64,000 bases of DNA from Bombyx mori (Eukaryota > Arthropoda > Insecta > Lepidoptera > Bombycidae). The notes beneath the pieces were generated by a model. The model saw only the letters and a list, made by a program, of their open reading frames with translations, had not been told where the DNA came from and did not search any database. Every line of letters starts with the position of its first letter. Within the stretch, counting starts at the first letter, position 1. Position numbers and translations under genes: made by a program. Below, piece after piece: positions 19,606-31,456 of the stretch. The DNA lies in contig NC_085107.1 in NCBI RefSeq assembly GCF_030269925.1, positions 3,348,001-3,412,000 on the forward strand, given 5' to 3'.

Positions 19606-22600
19606 GTGCCATTTTGAAGGCAAAACCTAGTTACATTCTCGAAGCCATCTTAGAAATATGTCTTTTCCATTTAAACATTTCAAATGTTTGAAATATGAAT
19701 CTCTCTTAAGCTCGGAACCTGTGTTCAAATTATTACATTCATTTTACCTATGTGCATCTTTACTGCGCAAATCATTTTAAATAGTTACAGCTCTTCATAA
19801 TTCGGTGTTTTAAAACACAATTTTCTGGGATATTTTAAGTCTGTTTCATGCGAGTAAATTAAGTAATTTCCGTTGCTAAATTTCTAGCACCACTAATTAG
19901 TAATAATACGGGTCATTAAATAGGTATAATACAATCATTAATTTACATAAAACCGATGTACAATTACAATGTGAGTAATCTACAGCTCTGGACAAAAATT
20001 AATGTTTGCCGATATAAAATCGTCTACACGTCGAAGCTACGAAGTCAACGAGGAAACTTGTGATAGTTGACATTCTAAATCGTATTAAAAAATTAATACA
20101 AACGCGTCAAGAATAAATTTGGCTCTTTGAAATTTTGTGGTATTTCACGTGTCTCCATTGCTCTAAGCTGCAGTCAAGAGGGGGGAAAATAGTTAAATAT
20201 TGTTAGCGTAATTTCTAGTTCGCAATTGAAAATATATTTTTTTCAGCTCTAAGATTAAATACCCGGCGTGTTAAAAAATTGCCACGATTCACATTGTAGT
20301 ATCTGCGGTTGCCGAAAAATTTAACACAAGATGAGCCATTGACGGTCATGATAATTAGCTGCGTTCTGTTAATATGAACCTTCAAGAGTTTCATTCAAGT
20401 ACTGTTGTGTTTCTAAAACTACAAATAACATTTCCTTCCTTCTCGAGTACTCGAGTAAAGAGCAGAATGAATATTGTCTTCCACATGCTACTGATGTTGG
20501 TATTAATAATCGTTAAGTATAAAGCCATCCGATTGTAATCAGTAACGACGATAAAGTTTTGAATAATTCAAATGTTTATGACGCCATCAGCTCCCGTCGT
20601 GTGCTATCAGCTTTTGAAACAAGTATATTTCTTTTTTTAATGATTTTTTTTATTAGTATCGTCCCATGGGAATGGTGTGGCTTGGGACGGTTAGAGTATG
20701 GTGGACAGTGAAATCTGATGGAAGCGTTGACTCGCGCGATTAATAATTTTAACTAACGGTCTACCTGGCACAAAGTTCTACGGGAAGAACTTTTTTTAAA
20801 TAACATATTAAATTTATCTTAGTATGTAAATCTACATAAATTACATACATATAGGTACACGAATATTAGTTTAAATAAAATTTACTGCATCTTAGCGCCA
20901 ATTTTTTACGCCAATTTTTTTATCTTTAATTTAAATTTTATGAATTGCTTAAAGTTTTCTGTCTAACTTAACTTCCATAATCAACCGCTTAATCTAGGGA
21001 GGGATATGGCTGCCGGGCACAACACATTCAAGCAAGATCAAGAAAGACCTCGAAAGCAAGATATTTTAATAAAGATACTGGTCTCTGCTATAAGCTCGGA
21101 AGCAGATTGGATTTCATGCTGACTCGACGTGGAACCAACGCGCCACATGCTGAGCTTAAATTTTGACGGATCGTTCATTCCATCACAACGTTTTCCTTAG
21201 ATGCTGATGACAATAGTGGGTTCGTGGAATATTAATGAACGCCGATAGTGTAACTATGAACACTACTCGTTAGAATTGATACCGCCAACACAAAATAGTT
21301 TATTACTTTTAATTATTATTAGTTTATTTCTTAAGTGAACAAATCAAATTTTAATGTTCAAAATTATTTATGGGGGACATAAAAATTTTAGAAACGTAAC
21401 ATGTTATTACTGAAAATAAAATAATATCTGTTCTCAGGTTATGAGCGCAAAAATAATTTAAATGCAAAATTTATTCTAAGACATGTACTTACACAGCCCG
21501 ATTAGTAAAATAAATTCAAAGTTAACAAATTTATGCGGAAAATATAATTTTATTAATTATGTATTTTTTTTTGTGTAATCTTCTTCGAAACTCCATTGCG
21601 AAAGTTTTTAAGGCGAACGCGTAGTCGTGATTTGCGTGTTCGCAGCTGTTACGCGAATCAGAACTTTATTGCGTGAAGGGAAAAGTTCAGTTTGTTCTTA
21701 TGCATTGTGTTATCTAGGGTGCGGGCTGTGATTGTATAATATTATCATAATAAATGTTCGTATCTCGCCCGTTTTGAACTGGACCACATTAAAATAGTCT
21801 ATGGCTTCTCTTATCAAATAATACATTTATACTGAAATTTGTTTTACTTGCAGATTTCGACAAGTCGACAGTTATATTTATCTAATAATAATTTATACGA
21901 AATGGGAAACCTACGTAATATATAGGTTGTTTATTGTATTTTATTTTTATATTGTACAGAATTTGTAAAAAGCAAGGATCTTTTTTTAACATAATATTCT
22001 CTGAATGCAATTGTTATTATGATTATAAGGAAAATTATAGGTTTAAATTTAAAGATTTATCCAAAAATTAATTCAGTTGGTGTGCTGTAAAGTTTATGAA
22101 TGTTTTAAATTGCGCACAGGATGAAAGGAGGCAAAATATAATTGTAAACATCTTGATAAAATTCGGTTCTGTTCGAAGAAGATTAAGATTAAGAAGTCGG
22201 TATTCTGATGCTGTAATAGAATTCGACCTCAAGTCTCAAGGATATTCACGTGGTAGTATCTGTAAGCTCCGTTAGCCGCTTACTACAAAAAAAAACAATA
22301 AACAGACCCACTCTTCTTTTCATTTAATATCAATTGTAGATTAATAAGATAACGAGGCAGGAACGGTCCAAAATATAAATATGTAAATAATTCAGAACAG
22401 GTTTAATAAACTGAGTGCGGCTTGAAGTAATTAACTGTAAAACAAAAAAGAATGGTAGAACTGATATGGTTTTATTGATTTTATATGTTTTGTTAGCGAA
22501 GATGATAATAGTTAATTTAGTAACACTGTCCCGATTAATGCTGCCGCAAAGACACCAGACCTCTCGTTTTGAAGGGCAAGATATCTAATATAAATACAAC

Positions 22601-22759
22601 AGATACACAAACATAATATAAATACACAACTTCATGTATTAATGTAGACGATCGCATTCACGTTTTCATATCCAAGCACTTTAGTAGCCGCTCAACACCT
22701 GGTGAGATGTAATCTCATCTCCCAAACAGAGTGTTTGAAAAATATGAGACATAAGCCGG
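19606..22759. other. 3.1 kb of unassigned sequence
   Basis: This is the longest stretch of the left half without a recognised element. It is AT-rich with scattered short A/T runs. The part at 21000-21200 (GGGAGGGATATGGCTGCCGG) is GC-richer but not open. There are no exon-like segments with conserved motifs on either strand. Confidence 0.45.
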
Positions 22760-22870
22760 TACCGGGCCTCGAAAGTCGTATCTTGAACGCTCCGACCGGA
22801 AATCGAAGTCGGGTCCCGTGGTGTGTCGATTGCTTAATAACCATTAGACCAACGAGCTATCGGTCAAAGA
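22760..22870 (-). mobile_element. degenerate tRNA-like head of a SINE
   Basis: Reversed, it has TAGCTCGTTGGTCTAATGGT (A-box-like) and a damaged B-box, CGACTTCGATTTCC, ~45 bp later. This resembles a decayed tRNA-derived SINE promoter. The 130-codon frame over it is an accident of this sequence. Confidence 0.5.
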
Positions 22871-22879
22871 TTAACGCGA

Positions 22880-23020
22880 ACTGTGGGCGCTCGAACGGAC
22901 TCGCAGCCCACCTGGTGTTAATGGTACATCAGAAAATTTTGAGATACGCCAGAGCTGCGTACGTTTACCGCATTCTCCCCTTCAAACGGAAACAAATGAT
23001 TAGGTCAGTCTTCCGTAGTG
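22880..23020 (-). mobile_element. degenerate family A-like fragment
   Basis: GGACTCGCAGCCCACCTGGT, GTTAATGGTACATC and CCCCTTCAAACGGAAAC keep the family A order (minus orientation), heavily diverged. It lies next to the tRNA-like fragment, so the two may once have been one longer SINE. Confidence 0.5.
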
Positions 23021-23107
23021 TCCGCGAGGAGAAATGTAAAATATCCAAGGCCTCGGTAACTGAAATTATTAAAACAAGGATTAGAACAGTTTAATTTCGC
23101 TTTTTAT

Positions 23108-23313
23108 TACTTTAAAAGAGATGCATGTGACTAAGAGATGTGGAGGGGAAGAGGTCGACCGAAGAAGACATGGATGGAGTGTGTGAATGTCGATATGAGA
23201 GAAAGAGGAATGAGTGTTGAGATAACGGCTGATAGAGGAAAGAGAAAAATTCGCTGTGCCGACCCCACCTAGTGGGATAAGGTGGAGACAAAGAAGACTA
23301 CTTTTAAAGAGAT
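23108..23313 (+). mobile_element. 5'-truncated LINE 3' end with target duplication
   Basis: The insert 23123-23298 is flanked by 15-bp near-identical repeats, TACTTTAAAAGAGAT (23108-23122) and TACTTTTAAAGAGAT (23299-23313). The frame encodes RGRPKKTWMECVNVDMRERG, a LINE post-RT tail, and ends near GTGCCGACCCCACCTAGTG and GACAAAGAAG. Confidence 0.82.
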
Positions 23314-23445
23314 TTTAGTTTTCTTGGCGATTTTTCTTGGTGAAACTGCATTCCGAATTGATTGTAAGATGATAGTTATTTGAAATGCTTATTGAATCAT
23401 CCTTTTTCTTATTGAATTACTATTTCTTATGTTTCTATTTTTATC

Positions 23446-23635
23446 GATGGTAGTGAGTCTGAACCCACACGGATAGGTACTGCCTATGTTTGCGAAGAAG
23501 CCAGTGATGCGTTTCGATTCGAAGGGTGGGGTAGCCGTTGTAGGTGGTTGATGAGATGGCATTCACGTGGTTGTTGTCTATGAGCACTGGTGACCACTTC
23601 ACACCAGGTGATATTGCCCATGCATCTTAGCAACA
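23446..23635 (+). mobile_element. degenerate family A-like fragment
   Basis: GTGATGCGTTTCGATTCGAA, GGGTGGGGTAGCCGTTGTAG, CACTTCACACCAGGTGA and CATCTTAGCAACAATAA follow the family A order with deletions. Confidence 0.65.
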
Positions 23636-23816
23636 ATAATATGGTATTTTTGCTTACTTCCTTAGAATAGGAAGTAAAGGTTGTATCAGTGTGAAAGCAG
23701 TTTGTTTACAAACCAGAGTAACGATCATGATCCGCTGGGAGCATCGCTAAATATATGAAATACACACATTTGTTATAATCACAGGCGCACCACATTTATT
23801 TATTTATTTATATAGA

Positions 23817-24000
23817 CTAGTGACATCCAGCTTTGCTTACCTGTGTTTCACAAATGTGAGTCCTTTTCAAATATCTTCTTTCATAAAATCCTTATTGATA
23901 ATTGCTCTTTTATCAACTTTATTTAATTTTTTTTACACCATGGTTTGATGGTAGTTAACGTACCATTGAAATTTCAAATTGGGACAAATAAAAAATACTG
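23817..24000 (-). mobile_element. probable Helitron 3' end
   Basis: On the minus strand it ends GCAAAGCTGGATGTCACTAG before T. This resembles the terminus of the element at 37205. The 5' limit is not fixed and the right boundary given is a guess. Confidence 0.4.
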
Positions 24001-24047
24001 TGACATCGATAGGTACTTGATAAAGTGATAATTGTAAATTTATATAC

Positions 24048-24320
24048 CTATATATATAAAAATGAATCGCTGTTCGTTAGTTTCGCTAAAACTCGAAAAC
24101 GGCTGGACCGATTTGGATAATTTTGGTCTTGAATTATTTGTGGAAGTCCAGAGAAGGTTTAAAGGTAAATAAATATGAAATGCTCGGAATTATGATATAT
24201 GTATATAATAAATAAAAATAACATATTTTTTTCCCTTTGATGTGTCCTCCGTCGGACGGATTGCTTTTGTTTGTTTTAAGTTTATTTTATACCAAAGTTT
24301 AGGTCTTTTAGGGAAATAAA
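24048..24320 (+). mobile_element. lepidopteran Helitron-like repeat, 5' part
   Basis: TATATATATAAAAATGAATC, TCGCTAAAACTCGAAAACGG, CTGGACCGATTTGGATAATT and GTGTCCTCCGTCGGACGGAT make up a sequence I recognise as widespread in Lepidoptera. The Helitron assignment and the 3' limit are from memory. Confidence 0.5.
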
Positions 24321-24985
24321 AATGTTAATGTAGCTTATTCACACTGTCTAATATTTTTCCTCAGAACCCTGAGAATCTTATAAGGAAAACGATCCCAATA
24401 AACTCAGAACATCAAAATCAATAATGTTTACATAGTTTATTCAATAAAAACGTTATGTAATTCTTGTTGAGATACTGTTCAGAACGTTAGAGATGTACAT
24501 ACCCGTAGTAGGGTCAAGTACCATTTAACGATTCAGATCGGATGTATTGTAATAGGTTAGATTAGGTTAGCGCTGAGTGGGTTTTTTAAAATACAAGAGC
24601 TAAACTCGGTGCAATAAATTATTTAATATTTGCTTCTAACTTCGATTTCTGGGTTCTACGTGTTTCTTTTTTCTATAAATGTTTTTTTCAGTATGCCGTT
24701 TCAATACGTTGCTTGTCTCGTACCTAAAGCCTTGAAAGCTAAAAAAATACACTCCAATCTTGAATTTTATGATTTACTGTTATAATCTATTTTCTCTGGA
24801 CACACCTTAAACCGATATGGTATTGCGGAGCCTGTTAATACAGTAGCCAAGAATATCCATCTGTGAAATTTAAAAGGTTAGCTTTCCGATCAATAATCGA
24901 GCTTTTTTAGCGCATTGCTTTATGACTGTTATTATAACGGTTATGTTATATTTCGTCTACTAAACAGAATGTCTCGAATAACCAA
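24321..24985. other. unassigned intronic sequence
   Basis: No feature recognised. Confidence 0.4.
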
Positions 24986-25099
24986 ATGGTAGGCAGCGGT
25001 TTGGCTCTGCTCCTGGCATTGCTGAAGTCCATGGGCAACTGTAACCACTCACCATCAGGTGTGCCGTATGCTCGTCAGCCTAGACGGGCGATAAAAAAA
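24986..25099 (+). mobile_element. family B SINE
   Basis: TGGTAGGCAGCGGTTTGGCT, GCTGAAGTCCATGGGCAACT, CACCATCAGGTGTGCC and GCTCGTCAGCCTAGACGG, then an A-run. The 62-codon frame over it is derived from the repeat. Confidence 0.88.
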
Positions 25100-26270
25100 A
25101 TCAAAAGAATTTCCAAGTCATTTTTGAAAATATGTAAATATACAGTTGTCGATGGTGTGGAAACACAAACGTAGCTCAGTGCTGAGTGAATACCACAAAA
25201 GTAATCCATCAGGTTTATTTTCTTCAGTAATGTGAAGTCAAAATTGATGTTTCTTGTTATAAAATCATCATGTTTTTGTTCTGTGAAGAGGGTGCGAGCT
25301 CGCAGTTGTATTTTATGAATAACAAATTAACATAATAAATCAATTGGTTGATTGTCGTTACGGATGGATGGTCTATGACAAATTTAGTACCTAGCTCGTG
25401 TCCCTGTTAAGTTTTTTTCTAGGAATAATGTTATGACATGTCACAAATGTACTAAAAAAATATTCATTATATAATTTTTTCCCGATAAAACGGCAGGTTG
25501 AGCCATCTGACATTTTCAAAGAATGTTCGCAATAGTTTTCGCCGTTTAGGTCTGCGTGTGGTCCTTATATTAACCCTCTCACGGCTCAAGTCATATCATT
25601 TCGAACACTGACCATCGAAAAAAATTATAATTACCGCTAGCGTGATCCAAAGAAGTTTAGTGTTAATCCGGCGCACCGGCCGTGACGTCACGCGAGCTTC
25701 CGACGGGAAAAATCATTTTTACAAAGACAAAACTAATAATTCATACGAACGCTCCTAAGTTATACAACATTACACCTTAAATCGACCGCAGAGGGTCGTT
25801 GCAACGTTTTTTTGCTTTTACACAATAAATTTGTCAAGTTTATGAAGATACGGTCTGATAGAGTCAGATTTAAGACATGCAGACCGGAGTCGAGCCTGGA
25901 TCGACTGAGTTACGACACTAGTGATATCGAGCACCGTTTTTAGGTCTTCTTTACGTATTGGAAACTCGTTCACGATTAATTATGCAAATAATCAACTTTT
26001 TACCACCACAGCGATGTGCGAAGTAGTGTATGCCTTGGTGCAAACTGTTTGTCTTGAATCGTCGCGTGTCACCACTTGGAATAGAAACCGCGAGGAAGGC
26101 TAGTTAGGAAAATAAGTTGAAGACATTAGTATTGCACTTGACCCAGCCCGGCGAATTCGGAACAGTCCCTCAAAGCTACTAGCGATTAAGCAGGGAAAAA
26201 AGCATCTGAATATGGCAGGAACAAAATTGTTTACTTGAAAAATGACCGAACTCAGTATTATCTAGATCTG
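25100..26270. other. unassigned sequence with CRE-like palindrome
   Basis: The stretch 25660-25715 is GC-rich and contains GTGACGTCACG, a palindromic CRE/ATF-type site, next to CGCACCGGCCG. No other copy of it was seen here. The 60-codon frame at 25921-26103 has no recognisable domain. Confidence 0.4.
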
Positions 26271-26392
26271 TCTTTTTTTTTATTGCTCGTGTATGCAGAC
26301 GAGCATACGGCCCACCTGTTGGTAAGTGGTTATTGTCGCCGATGGACTTCAGAAATGCCAGGGGCAGAGCCAAGGCGCTGCCCACCATATAA
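26271..26392 (-). mobile_element. family B SINE
   Basis: In plus order it has a T-run, ATTGCTCG, TATGCAGACGAGCATACGGC, GATGGACTTCAGAAATGCCA and GGGGCAGAGCCAAGG. Complete to the GCTGCCCACCAT terminus. Confidence 0.88.
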
Positions 26393-27320
26393 ATGCTGTC
26401 TAAAAAAAAAGACGTGTGATACTCGGGGACTGACGCGGTAAAGCTATTGCAAAGCATTTTTTATCAACTTATGCAATTACAATTAGACAATAATAATTTA
26501 ATATTAAAACAATAATAAAAATAAGACCACGCTATATTTATAAACATTAACAAAAGCAAAACATTAACTGTCCCCTTCACACTCATAAGCTAGACCGCGT
26601 GAGAGAGAGATGGGTAGACTTTTCATGATGCTCATGCAGTGCGACATCACGCCGCGCGCTTATTCACAAACACTACACCAGCACAACGTGTGAATGTGTT
26701 GAACGCGAGCTACATAGTAGGCGTAGTGGGGGTGTCAGGTTATTTTCGTTACGGAATTTCTTGATTCAGTCGCCGCGCTCAAGGCCCGCGATAAAAGCTA
26801 TGCAATAGCTTAAAAATAATTGTCATAAAACGTAATCACAATTTTAAAATTCGAAAACGAAGACAAGCGGTCGCGACCAGGTCGTTTCACGGTCGTTGTT
26901 AAAATAAATAACATGTGTTACAATGTTATCAGTGCCCTGGCTCCCGGACGGTCATCATCGGGCGCGTGATCGAGACATCGTTTTCGTGCTTGACGTCGTC
27001 CGAAGCAACAAAGTATGCACGCGCTATCATTCGCATCCGGTTACAAAAGTTTCCGAATGTTGACTAAAAACATCGATAATGTATTACGATTAATTGAAAT
27101 GGCGGTAATGTATTGTAATCGGCGAGTACACAGCGCGATTAGGTTTGTGTGTGCGTGCACACTCGGCCGGCGTGGTGACCCCGGCTCACCCAACGCTTAT
27201 CGTCATAGGTAAACGAGAAGGTCTCTTTTGCGGATAAGCCCGTCGGCAACCGATTAAAATAAAAGACGTATCGCGTATATAACATTGTAACGCGTTCATG
27301 CTAGCTTGACCTGTAACAGT
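26393..27320. other. CpG-richer block, candidate regulatory region
   Basis: From about 26575 to 27320 the sequence has many CG dinucleotides (CACGCCGCGCGCTTATTC, CAGTCGCCGCGCTCAAGG, CATCGGGCGCGTGATCGAG), no repeat signature and no convincing protein frame. The 65-codon frame at 27015-27212 lacks a domain. Within a large developmental-gene intron this could be an enhancer, an alternative promoter or a non-coding exon. The sequence alone cannot decide. Confidence 0.35.
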
Positions 27321-27597
27321 TTATTTAACGGGATCAACGTAATTATCACCAACCTCAAGATGCCCGATTAATTTTATAATTTTTACATGTATCCCAAGAC
27401 CCATGATAATACAATAATTTTATTACTTTGATCTAATACCATGACCAGGATAACCTAGTTAAAAGTTTTAGTTCAACTTGCCATGGACAGATCCGAAATT
27501 ACGATTTATTATTTCGATTGGATTTCGATCTCGATTGGATAGGTATTGAAATACTTAAAGTATTAATTGTAATATGTAAATGGAAAAAAATGATTCG

Positions 27598-27648
27598 AGC
27601 CCTACACCCCAGTAGTGGGTAATAGGAAGGAATGATGATGATGATGAT
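27598..27648 (+). mobile_element. LINE 3'-terminal fragment with (GAT)n
   Basis: CCTACACCCCAGTAGTGGGT then GAATGATGATGATGATGATG matches the extreme 3' end of RTE-type LINEs such as that at 41197. Confidence 0.6.
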
Positions 27649-27856
27649 GATTAATTATATAAACAAAAATTTTATATTTGTTATATTTCGTTTGGAATTA
27701 ATACCGTTGTTTGTTTCCGCGCTATACAAGCCTGTACAGTCTACTGCAGTGCTTGTCTTGTACTAATAAAGCTTCGACTAGCTTAAGAAGCTTTTACTAT
27801 TCAACTAAGTTAATGGCATGGTGCAGAAAGCGTCATTCTTGAATTTGTACTTATCG

Positions 27857-27950
27857 TCAGGAGATTTCTCACCCTGGAGCCCTATCCACTGTTGGCTTCA
27901 GTTATAAGTCGCCACCAGTGGAATATCTGTTTTGTATAGTGTATTTAAAA
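27857..27950. repeat. unnamed interspersed repeat, copy 1
   Basis: GAGATTTCTCACCCTGGAGC, CACTGTTGGCTTCAGT and CGCCACCAGTGGAATATCTG parallel 44605-44690. Family unknown. Confidence 0.55.
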
Positions 27951-28044
27951 ACAGTGTTATCGATAAAAATTAAAACTAATATATGACTGCTATGATTTTT
28001 ACTAATAACAACTACACAATGAACCTATGCTGTAACTTACGATG

Positions 28045-28220
28045 AAATGAAAATGAGGTTGGTAAGAGAGTGTTAACTATGAATGTGGAAGGATATAGAG
28101 AAAGAGGTAGACCTAAGAAGAAATGGATGGATTGCGTGAAAGACGATATGTGTAAGAGGAGAAAGGAAGGAAGAAGGAGTAAACATGTTGCGCCAAACCT
28201 CAGGTGACTGGGAGAAAGGC
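28045..28220 (+). mobile_element. LINE post-RT tail fragment
   Basis: The frame gives RERGRPKKKWMDCVKDDM, the same tail as in the LINE at 23123, then GGTGACTGGGAGAAAGGCAG. No polymerase domain is present. Confidence 0.7.
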
Positions 28221-29002
28221 AGGAGAATGATAACTATAACTTGCTCGTATCTATCAATGGTTTGCTATTTATAGATATGTAAAATAATCTTTATTCGTCT
28301 GTGTTTCAAGGTTCAATTTTCGGTAGACGTCGAAAGTAGCCTTTGTAGAGAAAATTAATTATTATTTGATTTTATCGAAAAACTTCATTACTTCGGCACT
28401 TTGGAACCTAAGAAGTTATTTCGAATGTAAATTAATTCGTTCGCTTCAATTTATATTAACAATTGTAATAAATCGATACTATTTATGTAATTCATTATTG
28501 TATAACGTTTAGTTTGTGCTATGTGTTGTGGTATGTTTTTTTGACATTTTTTTTATGATTCATAACGTAAGACGGTATGTACATTTTGACTGACAAAGAA
28601 TTATAAACCTTATTTACTCAAATATTTCGTGTCCGTTTTGAATAATCAGGTTTCCTGTTTGTTTACAAATAATTTTAGTTGGCAGTTTACCTCATTGATA
28701 ATATAATAGTATAACGTATTAAAATACAATAATAATAATGTGAGTCATACAGTTTAAAATTCGGCCTTTTAATCCAATAAAATGGGAGACGTTTAAAAGT
28801 TTAAAAGTTTCAGATTTGTATAACTCGTGTGAATGTAGAGGAATGGAAAAGGAGAAGTTAGACTCACGAAAAGCGATGAATTTGTGTGGCGCCATTGAAG
28901 AAGTTATTTCAAGGATAGATTCCACAATTTTTAATATTAAAAAAAAAACATTTCAGTACACTTCACTCCATTTACAACTGCTACATACATTCTTATCATA
29001 CC
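28221..29002. other. unassigned intronic sequence
   Basis: AT-rich. Two opposed 60-70-codon frames at 28719-29007 lack any domain. Confidence 0.4.
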
Positions 29003-29197
29003 ACTAGTTCACTGAATTTTTCGTCGGATCTTCTCAGTGAGTCGCGATTCCGATCCGGTGGTAGATTCTGCGAAGCACTGCTCTTGCTAGGGCTAGTGTT
29101 AGCAAACTCTGGTTGAGTCCGTGAGCTCACCTACCCGTCCGGGCGTAGTTGGAATAGCCTCTTAGGTTACCAGCGAATGGGTAAAGAAAAAAATCAC
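29003..29197 (+). mobile_element. family C retroposon, 5'-truncated copy 3
   Basis: TTTTCGTCGGATCTTCTCAG, CCGATCCGGTGGTAGATTCT, GCGAAGCACTGCTCTTGCTA, GGAATAGCCTCTTAGG and an A-run. A good match to 62920-63092. Confidence 0.82.
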
Positions 29198-29868
29198 ACC
29201 ACTTGCTACGCTAGCAATATATCGATTGGTTTTTAATTATCCGCTTACAGCTAGACACTATTTGACCTTGTCCCTCATAAAAGATACTTCGTACTTAACA
29301 CTTTATACTTGTAATAAAATCCACAAGAATTCAAACCATTATCATGTCTGTATCAGCAGCAAAGCCATGCTTAAGGCGGAAGGAATAATATATTTTAAAA
29401 TTCAATGCGGCTATTTCCTAGCACCAGATGGGGATCTGTACGTCTATAAAACTAAATTAAAAGCCACATTATAACACAAAAATAGGCTCCAAAAAAAAAA
29501 AATATATATATATATATTGAAAAATTTAAATCCAAGTGACTCATAACTTGACTTTTAGCAGCGCTTCATTCAAAGATCGTTAGTCTGATTCGCAATAGTA
29601 TTTTTCTATGTATTACGGCTGTATGTGTACAATGGTTCACACAACGTGGCATCACATTCGCATTAGTGAATTTACTGTCTAGCTGGGAAACGGTCGACGG
29701 TGCGGCCAAAATTCACACGACCACGCATTCGCTTTGTTTTATAAAACACATTTGGGAATGTCGCAATTGTGATACGTGAATCTAGAAGTTGGTCTAGCAA
29801 ACAACTAATGAATGAATTAGAATGAATTGAATTAGAATACTCGCATGGCTCGTAATAAAAAAGAGTAT
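29198..29868. other. unassigned intronic sequence
   Basis: It contains a poly(A) plus (AT)n stretch at about 29490-29518. The 82-codon frame at 29226-29474 has no domain. Confidence 0.4.
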
Positions 29869-29945
29869 TATGATATAATATGATATGATATGGCATGATA
29901 TGATATGATATGATGTGATATGATATGCAGATATGCAAATATGCA
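29869..29945. repeat. (TGATA)n microsatellite
   Basis: Repeats of TGATA with occasional TGGCA and TGATG variants, ending in ATGCAGATATGCAAATATGC. The minus-strand 88-codon frame covering it is repeat-derived. Confidence 0.85.
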
Positions 29946-30038
29946 CTACCAGAAGTAGAAGAACGACTAGTACCTACTAGACTACTGCTAGATAATTAAA
30001 TGTGCACAAAAAATCCTCGATTGCGAAGTTTTAAATGT

Positions 30039-30205
30039 TAGTAAGTGGTTTCCGGAGCCCATCGATATTATCACATCGCAAAAACCCAACCTGAGACATG
30101 AGGTCGATGTCTCATTAGTGTCACTGTATAACGGCAGTCACGTCTTTCAAACCGACGCGGATGACTGCTTTTTGGTGGAAATAGACTGGATGGTTATATG
30201 TAGCC
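30039..30205 (-). mobile_element. degenerate family A-like fragment
   Basis: GTTAGTAAGTGGTTTCCGGAGCC, ACCTGAGACATGAGG, CTTTCAAACCGACGCGGATG and GGTGGAAATAGACTGG follow the family A minus-strand order with many changes. Confidence 0.6.
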
Positions 30206-30606
30206 ATTTTGGCTTACTCTCTTAAGTCTTTAACAGAATTTCTCAATTCTCTCAATTTTAATATTAAGGCCACACTATATAGATCATTTAATTAAAAAAA
30301 AAAATACGCCTACAGTTTTTTTATGAACAGCGTTTGTATGTAATTTAAATATTAAATGAGCGAAACGTTGGTCATTTAAAAAGCATTTTGAAATTAATAT
30401 GCATCTGCCATGAGAACGACTTCTCACGTAGGCATATGAATGCAAACGGAACAGTTCGTCCATGATTTTGAAAGCTATTCGCATAACACTAATGAATTAC
30501 CACCGTGTCACACAGATTATGCGGCTTTTGCACTCGGATAAGACAAAAGACCGATCTAACACATAAGTAGTTCGTATCAAATACTTTCAACGTTTTTATA
30601 ATTATA
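30206..30606. other. unassigned intronic sequence
   Basis: No feature recognised. Confidence 0.4.
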
Positions 30607-30856
30607 CTAGCTGTACCCGTCTGCTTCGTTGGGCATTTAAAATTAATATTATTATTTCTCAGCCCCACAAAGATTCTCATCATTAACGCCCCCGCAACTG
30701 GTATAGGGAGTCCAACACTCATACAAATATTAGCCTATCCATTAAGCACATGTATTTTCTACATGGATACCGAGTTTTAAGTCAATCGGATGCACGGTTC
30801 AGAAGTTATAACGGAACATCCGTAAAAACCACTGTAGATTTATATATTTGTATAGA
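30607..30856 (-). mobile_element. non-autonomous Helitron, family 2, copy 2
   Basis: On the minus strand it starts TCTATACAAATATATAAATC after A and ends GACGGGTACAGCTAG before T. It shares the ATGTAGAAAATACATGTGCT region with 7583-7797 and has ~35 bp more before its 3' end. Confidence 0.85.
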
Positions 30857-31022
30857 TTTCCCTTTACTTAGGGTCGACCAATCTCGTTCGTAATAGCCAG
30901 TGTGCTCTTATCCGTGGGGTGATTGCGTGTTTGACTCTGCCTAGTCTCTACTTTAGTTGGCTTAAGAAAGTACCTTCTCCACTGCATGACTGCGGGCATC
31001 CTCACCCTTGTTCTTGTACTAT

Positions 31023-31456
31023 TGAATTCTGCGAGGACCTTTTGGCGGGAACGCGAGGAGTGAAGTTGTGTGATTTGTTTTATTTTGTCTATTTAGTGTT
31101 TCTTCAGGATTAAATGTGTAATAACGGTGGTTTATTAGCTGTTTAGTATCTGTGAAAGTGCACAAATGTGGGAAAATGAAACAAAGCCGCTGAACGTAAC
31201 TTCTTGGGATCCAAAAAGTTCACTGAAAAAGTCTCAGTAAATGACCACCATTTTACTGAGATTATCTTTCATCCCATATCATCTCATTTCATTCAATTTC
31301 ATTTCGTTTTCATTTCATGCCATGTTTCATATTAATCAACTTCATTTCATTTCATAATATCATTTAAAAAAAGTTTTTACTAAAATTAAAATAAGACTTG
31401 ACTTAAAGGTCTTAGTTACCAGGTTATAAAATCCCTTAAAAAAATGAATTCTGCGA
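31023..31456 (+). mobile_element. ~410-bp retroposon family, copy 2
   Basis: The insert 31035-31444 lies between perfect 12-bp duplications TGAATTCTGCGA (31023-31034, 31445-31456). It starts GGACCTTTTGGCGGGAACGC and ends AGGTTATAAAATCCCTTAAAAAAA. The middle holds GTGCACAAATGTGGGAAAAT, TCAGTAAATGACCACCATTT and a CATTTCATTTC-rich variable stretch. No tRNA-like boxes or long frame were seen. Confidence 0.9.

Noticed and set aside
22702..23094. 130-codon plus-strand open frame, the second longest listed
   Set aside because: It runs across a decayed tRNA-like SINE head and a diverged family A fragment; no protein domain is visible.
29869..29945. Regular short repeats that might suggest a CRISPR-like array
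   Set aside because: Simple TGATA microsatellite with no spacers.
30489..30722. 77-codon minus-strand open frame
   Set aside because: Its first part is the 3' end of a Helitron and the rest lacks any motif.
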